From a bacterium (GTDB lineage: Bacteria > Krumholzibacteriota > Krumholzibacteriia > LZORAL124-64-63), in contig DAOVZQ010000017.1 in assembly GCA_030635025.1 (NCBI GenBank), positions 1 through 12,891 of the forward strand: 12,891 nt of DNA, given 5' to 3'. Positions 1-6,600 of this stretch are shown here, in pieces. Positions within the stretch are counted from its first letter, which is position 1. Each line of letters begins with the position of its first letter. A program made the position numbers and the translations under genes. The notes under the pieces were generated by a model. That model saw only the letters and a list, made by a program, of their open reading frames with translations. It ran no database searches and was not told the origin of the DNA.

Positions 1-2213
1 AGAGGTGTGAGAGGTTCCAGTCCGGCGTCTTCCAAGGCGCCGGTCATCCCCGCCAAGAGGATCTCGTTCTGGAAGACACCCCCCGACAGCACAACCCGTT
101 TTACACCGGCCGTCGCGCAGGCCCGGCAGGTCGCTTCGGTGAGCATGTCGATGAGCGTGCGATGGAAGCGGGCGCTGATCCCGGCGGCACCGGCTCCTGC
201 GGCCAGGGCGTCCACCACGCCGCGGATCAGCGGAGCGACGGCGGGTACGATCATGCCGTCTTCGCCGGCGATATCCCAGGGCAAGGGATCCGCTGCGGCC
301 ACGGCGGACATATCGGTCAGGGCCATCAGTTCAATGGCGGCCTGGGCTTCGTAGGCGGCCGTGTCCCAGCGGCCTGTCAGGGCGGCGACCGCATCGAACA
401 GTCGGCCGGCGCTGCTGGTCAACGGCGAGTTAATCTTCTTCTGCAGCATTTCCAGGATCGGGGCGACCGGCTGGCCGTCGAGCATGGGCAGGTCGGGCAG
501 ATCATCGCCGTAGGCGTTCCGCAGATAGCTCACGGCCGTTCGCCAGGGATGACGAATGGCGGCGTCGCCACCGGGCAGGGGCACCGTCTCCAGATGGCCC
601 AGACGCTCGAAGCCGGCCGCATCGCCGAAGAGCAGCTCTCCGCCCCAGATTGTGCCGTCGGTGCCGTAACCGGTTCCGTCTAGAATCAGTCCGACCGCGG
701 GGCTGTCGCAACCGTGCTCCGCGAGAACCGATACCATGTGCGCATGGTGGTGTTGCACGGCGACGACGCGTTTATCCGTCTGTTCAAGGGCCCAACGGGT
801 CGACATATAGTTCGGATGCAGATCGTGGGCGATGATCTCCGGTTCGCATTCGAAAAGCCGTTGCAGCGTGTCGATCGTTTCGCGGAAGAACTCATGGGCC
901 TGAAGATTTTCCAAGTCGCCGATATGTGGGGATAGAAAAGCCCGGTCCTCCTTGAGCAGGCAGACCGTGTTCTTCAACTCGCCGCCCACCGCCAGGACCG
1001 GCGGGCCGTCTGCGCTGCGACCGCGCACAAAGATCGGCACCGGAGCGTAGCCTCGACTGCGGCGGAACAGCAATGGCCGGTCCTCCAGCAATTGCACCAC
1101 TGAATCGTCGGCGCGACGCAGTATATCGCGGTCGTGCAGCAGGCAAAAATCCGCAATTCCCGAAAGTCTCTCCTGTGCCTCATCGTTGCACAGGCAGATG
1201 GGCTCGTCGCTCGCATTGCCGCTGGTCATGACTAGGGCGCGCACGTCGCAGTGGGCCAGGGCGTCATAGAGCAGATGATGCAGGGGCGTGTAGGGCAGCA
1301 TCACGCCAATGCGAGTGTGACCGGGGGCGACGGACTTGGCCAGGTGGGTGTCCTTGCGGTGCCGCACCAGGACGATGGGGCTCGTGCGATCGGACAACAA
1401 CGCGGCCTCGGCGTCATCGATGTGAGCCAAGTCGCGAGCAGCATCCAGGTCGGCCACCATGACGGCCAGCGGTTTCGCCTCGCGGTGTTTGCGGTCGCGC
1501 AATCGACCCACCGCAGCATCGTCATCCGCGCGGACCGCCAGATGAAAACCGCCCAGGCCCTTTATTGCGCCGATGTGACCCTCAGCGAGCAACCTCGCAC
1601 ATTCCTTCAGGGGAGGAGCATTCGAATCGACACCACCGCCTGTCACCCACAGCCGCGGCCCACACTCGGGGCAGGCGTTTGGCTGAGCATGGAAACGGCG
1701 GTCGCGCGGATCTTCGTACTCGGCTCGGCAGAGCTCACACATCTCGAAGGACGCCATGCTGGTGTAGGGGCGGTCGTACGGGATGTGGTCGATGATCGTC
1801 AGCCGCGGTCCGCAGTTCGTGCAGTTGGTGAAGGCGTAGCCGTGGCGGCGGTCGGAGGGGTCGCGGATCTCGTGCAGACAGTCGGCGCAGACCGCTACGT
1901 CGGGTGACACCAGCGTGGTTGTGCCGGGGGTGTCTTCGCTGATCTCAATGGTGAAGGCGGTGTCGCCGATGGGCGCCATGTCTTCGGCGGTGACCAATGC
2001 TAGCACGGCCAGGGGCGGCGCATCGGATTCGAGGCGTCGTTCGAAGTCGGCCAATGTCGCAGCGGAGCCCTCGATTTCGATGAAGACCCCGTCGCTCGTG
2101 TTGCTCACCCACCCGGTCAGGCCCAAACCCTCGGCCAGGTTGAAGACGAAGGGCCTAAAGCCCACGCCCTGAACGATGCCGTCCACATGCACCCTGCGTC
2201 GCGCGGTCGTCAT
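1..2213 (-). CDS. hypF: Carbamoyltransferase HypF, 3' end cut by window edge
   Basis: HypF converts carbamoyl phosphate and ATP to a carbamoyl-adenylate and passes the carbamoyl group to HypE, the source of the CN ligands of [NiFe] hydrogenase. Translating the minus strand gives 737 uninterrupted residues with no stop. Domains in order: acylphosphatase-like (residues about 5-95, VQGVGFRPF with R20, and N38); four CxxC zinc motifs (C109/C112, C131/C134, C159/C162, C181/C184); a YrdC-like domain from about residue 199 (IKGLGGFHLAV, K218); and a Kae1-like domain with HHHAH (H488-H492) and LDGTGYG (D512), which match the metal site known in E. coli HypF. LSGGVFQNEILL lies near the edge. Compared with the roughly 750-residue family, only about the last 40 residues are missing, including the expected final Asp motif. 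The start at 2213 lies one base after the hypB stop (TGA-G-ATG), so translational coupling is likely. The same frame holds at 755, 1562 and 92, so there is no frameshift. Confidence 0.97.
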   Translation of the reverse strand, partial: MTTARRRVHVDGIVQGVGFRPFVFNLAEGLGLTGWVSNTSDGVFIEIEGSAATLADFERRLESDAPPLAVLALVTAEDMAPIGDTAFTIEISEDTPGTTTLVSPDVAVCADCLHEIRDPSDRRHGYAFTNCTNCGPRLTIIDHIPYDRPYTSMASFEMCELCRAEYEDPRDRRFHAQPNACPECGPRLWVTGGGVDSNAPPLKECARLLAEGHIGAIKGLGGFHLAVRADDDAAVGRLRDRKHREAKPLAVMVADLDAARDLAHIDDAEAALLSDRTSPIVLVRHRKDTHLAKSVAPGHTRIGVMLPYTPLHHLLYDALAHCDVRALVMTSGNASDEPICLCNDEAQERLSGIADFCLLHDRDILRRADDSVVQLLEDRPLLFRRSRGYAPVPIFVRGRSADGPPVLAVGGELKNTVCLLKEDRAFLSPHIGDLENLQAHEFFRETIDTLQRLFECEPEIIAHDLHPNYMSTRWALEQTDKRVVAVQHHHAHMVSVLAEHGCDSPAVGLILDGTGYGTDGTIWGGELLFGDAAGFERLGHLETVPLPGGDAAIRHPWRTAVSYLRNAYGDDLPDLPMLDGQPVAPILEMLQKKINSPLTSSAGRLFDAVAALTGRWDTAAYEAQAAIELMALTDMSAVAAADPLPWDIAGEDGMIVPAVAPLIRGVVDALAAGAGAAGISARFHRTLIDMLTEATCRACATAGVKRVVLSGGVFQNEILLAGMTGALEDAGLEPLTP

Positions 2214-2214
2214 C

Positions 2215-3024
2215 TCATCCCGACAGCTCGCCGCGACGGGCGCGCAACCAGTCGTACCAGTCGTCGAGGCCCTGGCCGCTCGTACAGGAGACCTCGACGA
2301 ACACAAGTCCCGGATTCACCTGGAGCGCGGCTTTTCGGCACGCCTCCACGTCGAAGTCCACGTAGGGCAGCAGGTCGGTCTTGTTGATCACGCACAGTCG
2401 CGAAGCCGCGAACATGGTGGGGTACTTGAGCGGCTTGTCGTCACCTTCGGTCGTCGAGATGATGACCACTTTCGCGGCCTCGCCCAGATCGAACATCGCG
2501 GGACAGACCAGGTTGCCGACGTTCTCGATCATCAGCACCGCACCATCGGCCGGGGTTAGTTCGTGGACGGCCCGGTGGATCATCTCGCCGTCCAGGTGGC
2601 AGCCGTGCCCCGTGTTCACCTGCAGGACCGAAGCGCCGGTGGCGGCGATGCGGTTCGCGTCGTTCAGGGTCTGCTGGTCGCCCTCGATCACGACGATGTC
2701 CAACTCGCCCTTGAGGTCGGTGATGGTGCGTTCGAGCAGGGTCGTCTTGCCGGAGCCGGGGGAGGAGACGAGGTTCAGCGCCAGGATGCTCTTGGCCTCG
2801 AACCAGCCTCGGTTGCGCGCCGCGGCCAGATCGTTGCGTTTCAGGATGTCGCGTTCGACCGTCACGATCCGGCCGGCATGGTCGTGGCTGTGCCCGTGGT
2901 CATGATGAGGGTGATCATGATCATGGGGATGATCGTGGGAGTGATGGTCGTGATCGTGGGCCTCTCCGGGGCGACGGAACGTCACCGCCTCATCGGGCTG
3001 GCCGCATCCGCAACTGTCACACAT
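2215..3024 (-). CDS. hypB: Hydrogenase nickel-incorporation GTPase HypB, His-rich
   Basis: HypB is a SIMIBI-class GTPase that, with HypA, loads nickel into the [NiFe] hydrogenase large subunit. The protein has 269 residues. It begins MCDSCGCG, the N-terminal CxxCGC high-affinity metal motif. Residues 23-49 hold 15 histidines alternating with Asp, Pro, Gly and Ser, a nickel-storage stretch seen in some HypB proteins. The GTPase core has a P-loop (SSPGSGKTT, K93), GCH and NLVCP segments that match the G-domain metal site, and the guanine-specificity motif NKTD. The start at 3024 is chosen because it gives the Cys motif and has GGAGA at 3032-3036, 7 bases upstream. The frame stays open upstream to 3342, but that extension is unrelated sequence overlapping hypA. 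It begins 19 bases after the hypA stop and ends one base before hypF. Confidence 0.97.
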   Translation of the reverse strand: MCDSCGCGQPDEAVTFRRPGEAHDHDHHSHDHPHDHDHPHHDHGHSHDHAGRIVTVERDILKRNDLAAARNRGWFEAKSILALNLVSSPGSGKTTLLERTITDLKGELDIVVIEGDQQTLNDANRIAATGASVLQVNTGHGCHLDGEMIHRAVHELTPADGAVLMIENVGNLVCPAMFDLGEAAKVVIISTTEGDDKPLKYPTMFAASRLCVINKTDLLPYVDFDVEACRKAALQVNPGLVFVEVSCTSGQGLDDWYDWLRARRGELSG

Positions 3025-3043
3025 GAGGGCGTCTCCGTTCTGT

Positions 3044-3385
3044 TCAATCGATATCCAATGATCGGACGCGCAGCTCGCGTCCGGATGTGATCTCCACGCG
3101 GCCTTCGCCGCATTCGGGGCAGATGGCCACGAAGAAATCCATCGGCACGTCGGCCGCGCAGGCTTGGCAACGACCGCGTCCGGAAATCTCGTTGATGACA
3201 AGCTCGGCGCCGGCGACCGGGGTCCCCTCGCGGGCCACCTCGAAGCAGAAGGCCAGGGACTGCACTTCAACGCCCGCCAGGGCGCCCACGTCGGCATGGA
3301 TTGCGTGCACGACGGTTGCACCGTGAACCGACGCCTGCTCACCGGCGATATCGATAATGTTCATGGCGATGGACATTTCGTGCAT
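3044..3385 (-). CDS. hypA: Hydrogenase nickel metallochaperone HypA
   Basis: HypA is a small nickel and zinc metallochaperone that pairs with HypB and docks on the hydrogenase large-subunit precursor. The 113-residue product starts MHEMSIAMNI; the MHE at the mature N-terminus is the known Ni(II) site (His2). A structural zinc site is formed by two CxxC pairs, C73/C76 and C89/C92, separated by 12 residues. The length is normal for the family. The start at 3385 is fixed by the MHE motif and by GGAGGT at 3390-3395, although the 4-base spacing is short. The frame continues upstream to 3478 without HypA-like sequence. It is the first gene of the minus-strand hypA-hypB-hypF series and is divergent from the secreted protease gene. 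Confidence 0.97.
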   Translation of the reverse strand: MHEMSIAMNIIDIAGEQASVHGATVVHAIHADVGALAGVEVQSLAFCFEVAREGTPVAGAELVINEISGRGRCQACAADVPMDFFVAICPECGEGRVEITSGRELRVRSLDID

Positions 3386-3494
3386 GCGGACCTCCGAGGC
3401 CAAGATAACACAGGCGCAAAGCGGATCAAAAGTATCGTCCGGCCGGATATAACGGTTCTGTCGGGCGATAACTCCCATCCCGGCGGTATGTCTA

Positions 3495-3503
3495 TGATAT
3501 AAT
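3495..3503 (+). promoter_or_regulatory. Extended -10 promoter for the M6 protease gene
   Basis: TGATATAAT is a perfect TATAAT hexamer at 3498-3503 with the TGn extension directly before it. No recognisable -35 lies 16-18 bases upstream, as is usual for extended -10 promoters. The predicted transcript starts near 3510 and has a leader of about 107 bases that includes the hairpin at 3529-3554. The inner ATAATTAT is self-complementary. This is a motif call only. Confidence 0.45.
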
Positions 3504-3528
3504 TATGATGTTCTCGTTATACTCCGAC

Positions 3529-3554
3529 CCGCCGCTCGATCAGTCGAGCGGCGG
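3529..3554. repeat. Perfect 11-bp inverted repeat in protease leader
   Basis: CCGCCGCTCGA, a 4-base loop TCAG, and TCGAGCGGCGG form a perfect GC-rich stem. No T-run follows on either strand, so it does not look like an intrinsic terminator. It sits between the predicted start of transcription (about 3510) and the protease ribosome binding site (3608). It could be a leader stem-loop or a protein-binding dyad. Confidence 0.7.
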
Positions 3555-3607
3555 TGATCGTGCCGGACCGCTCGCCCGGTTTCAGCCCACTCGATGGTTT
3601 CAGCATC

Positions 3608-3611
3608 GGAG
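3608..3611 (+). promoter_or_regulatory. Ribosome binding site that fixes the protease start
   Basis: GGAG lies 5 bases before ATG 3617. That ATG begins a typical signal peptide, so it is preferred to the upstream in-frame GTG at 3554, which lies inside the hairpin arm and would add 21 non-hydrophobic residues. Confidence 0.7.
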
Positions 3612-3616
3612 ATGCC

Positions 3617-6600
3617 ATGCGCAGCTTCTGCTTCATGATGACGCTCATGTTTCTCGTATCGAATACACCCGTTCTCGCCGACGCCGTATGGGGCGAGCTC
3701 GTTCCGGAGAAGCAGCCCGACGGTGAGATCATCCAGGTGCGTGTATGGGGAGACGAGTTCTATCGCGTCGCCGAGTCGGTGGACGGCTACACTCTCGTGC
3801 GCGACTCCGACACCAAGGTGATCAGTTACGCGAAGCTGTCGGCAGACGGTACCCGTCTCGAGTCCACCGGCATCCGCGTTGGCGACAAGTTGGACGAGAA
3901 GGGCCTGTCGAAACATCTGCGCATCGCCGACGCCACGCGTCTCGCCCTGATCAAGGAACGACGTCGCGAGCATGCGGAATTCGATGCGGGCGTTTTGGCC
4001 CAGGGTGGTAAGACGATCGGGGACAAGGCCGCGCCCGACACCGGTGACGTGGTGGGCATCCTGCTGCTGATTGATTTCTCCGATGAGCCGGCGACCATCC
4101 CGGTGAGCCAGTTCGAGGACTATTGCAACCAGGTCGGCTATACGGGTTACAGTAATAACGGCTCGATCTATGACTATTTCAACGACGTCTCCGACGGCAA
4201 TCTTCGCTACACCAATTACGTAACGCCCTTCTACTACCGGGCAAACCAGCCCAAGAGCTGGTACGACGATCAGACCCAGACCAGCCACACGAGAGCCCGG
4301 ACTCTGGTGGCCGAGGCCCTGAACAACCTCAACGCGAGCGGTTTTGACTTCAGCGATTACGATTCGAACAGCGACGGTTATATCGATGCCATCAACATCT
4401 ACTACGCCGGCTATCGCATCTCTTGGGGCATCGGCCTCTGGCCCCACAGCGGCGGTTTGACCTGGGGCGCCGACGGCGTCAGCGTCTATCGGTACCAGAT
4501 GACGGATATAACCGGATCGCTCGCCCTGCGCACCTTCTGTCATGAGAACGGCCACATGATCTGCTACTGGCCGGACCTCTACGACTATGGGAGCGATTCG
4601 CGCGGCGTCGGCAACTTCTGCCTGATGTCCGGCGGCGCCTCGAACCTCAATCCCTGCGAACCGTGCGCGGCCATGAAGCACTACTCGGACTGGGATGCCG
4701 TGAACATCCTGGACGAGAGCGAGGGCGGACTGACGGTGACCGCGGGTGTCAACTCCGTCTACAAATATCCGCATCCCACCCAGTACAACGAGTATTACCT
4801 GGTCGAGAACCGTCAGAAGACCAATCGCGATCTCTACATACCCGACCAGGGAATTGCCATCTGGCATGTGGATGAATGGGGGAACAACGACTACCAGCAG
4901 GCCACACCGTCCTATCACTACGAGGTGACCCTCGTCCAGGCTGATGGCCTGTGGGAGATGGAGGGCAACCAGAACTCCGGCGATTCCGACGACTTGTGGG
5001 CCGCGCCGACCTATGTGGAGTGTACGCCCAACACCGTTCCGGACACGGACTGGTGGAGCGGCGCCGCCTCGGACCTGTGGATTCTCGACATCGGTGAAAC
5101 GGGCCCGACCATGCGCTTCGACTACTATGACGGGGTCGCCCTGCCCAACCTGGCCCTGTACTGGACTTTCGACGAAGGCACCGGCGGCACGACGACCGAC
5201 TGGAGCGGACATGGGAATACGGGCATCCTGGTCGGCTCGCCGGCCTGGGTGACCGGACTGGAGGGCTCGGCCCTGGATCTGGATGGCGTCGACGATTCCG
5301 TGATCACCGGTCATTTCGATCTCGCGCATGTGACCGTCGAGGCGGTCATCCGTAAGCCCGCCGTCAGCGGTGACCAGCACATCGTCTCCAAATGGGCCGC
5401 GACCTCGTCCGGTCGGACCTACAGGCTGGGCTTCGTGAACGGAGGCGCCGACCTCGTGTTCGGCGGCGAAGCCAACGGCGGCAGCGCCCAGGCACCCGCA
5501 TCCCTGATTCCGGACAATGGATGGGTACACCTTGCAGGCACATATGACGGCGTAGTCTTCCGGCTCTACATCAACGGATTGGAAGTGGCCAGCGACGTCG
5601 CCTCATCGCCGGGCGACCTGATCGCCGACGTCAGCACGATCACCGTCGGCGCGGACCACGCCGGCGCTCAGCTTTTCTCGGGCGATATCGACGGGGTGAG
5701 AATTTCCGGGGTGGCCAGTCAGCCGGAAGACTTTGCTTGGGGTGGACTCTTCAGGGACGAGACCCTCGGCCCGCTCGCCGGCGCCGAAACGAGTGTCGGT
5801 GTGGCGTGGGGCGACCACGACGGCGACGGCCGACCCGATCTGTACATCTCAAACGCGGCACCGGCCGCGAACCGGCTCCTCGGCAACGATTCGGGCGGCG
5901 TCTTCACAGACCTCACGGCCGCACCCCTGGGCGACACGTCCCAGAGTCGCGGCGTGGCCTGGGCCGACCACGACAACGACGGCGATCTCGACATGTACGT
6001 GGCCAATTACGGTCAACCCAACAAGCTGCTGCGCAACGAGGGCGGCGGTGTCTTTACGGACGTCACGAGCGGCCCCCTGGGTGATGCCGGCGCCACCAGC
6101 TGCTTCGCTTGGGGCGACTACAACAACGACGGTCTGGTCGATCTGTATCTGACGATCGAAAACGGCGCCAACAAACTGCTGCGCAACGAGGGCGGCGACA
6201 CCTTCAGCGACGTCACCACGTCGCCCCTCGATGACGCGGGGGTAGGCCGGGGCGTGGCCTGGGGCGATTTCGACGACGACGGCGATCTCGACCTCTATAT
6301 CGCCAATACCGGCGCCAATAAGCTGCTGCGAAACGACGGGGACGGTGTCTTCGCCGATGCCACCAGCGGCCCCCTGGGCGATACGGGAGACGGCTCGGGC
6401 GTGGCCTGGGGCGATTACGACAACGACGGCGACCTGGACCTGTACCTGTCCAACATCGGCGGCGCCAATACGCTGCTGCGCAACGACGGAAGCGGGGTCT
6501 TTGCCGATGCCACCGTGCCGCCCCTCGGCGATACCGGCGACGGCAGCGGCGTGGGCTGGGCGGACTACGACAACGACGGCGACCTGGACCTATATCTCGT

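Larger units (their letters stand above)
3386..3616. other. Divergent intergenic region, hypA / M6 protease
   Basis: These 231 bases separate two genes transcribed outward and hold no supportable ORF. They contain an extended -10 promoter reading right (3495-3503), an 11-bp perfect hairpin (3529-3554) and a second plus-strand TATACT (3518-3523). For hypA, the minus strand offers TTGATC (3424-3429), a 16-base spacer and TATCTT (3402-3407) preceded by TG. That promoter would leave a leader of only about 10 bases, so it is a weak candidate. Confidence 0.6.

Noticed and set aside
162..683. Plus-strand ORF (173 residues) in the hypF region
   Set aside because: It lies antisense to hypF, whose frame is continuous with all domain motifs. 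The ORF product has no recognisable features.
3025..3342. N-terminal extension of hypB to 3342
   Set aside because: It overlaps hypA out of frame and has no HypB features. The MCDSCGCG start at 3024 is canonical.
3554..3616. Upstream GTG start (3554) for the protease
   Set aside because: It would place 21 polar residues before the signal peptide and begins inside the hairpin arm. ATG 3617 has GGAG at a good distance.
3503..5530. Long minus-strand ORF (675 residues) opposite the protease N-terminal half
   Set aside because: It is antisense to a gene with a signal peptide, HExxH and clear domains. The product is low-complexity Val/Ala/Gly/Asp-rich sequence with no motif, as expected from GC-rich shadow frames.
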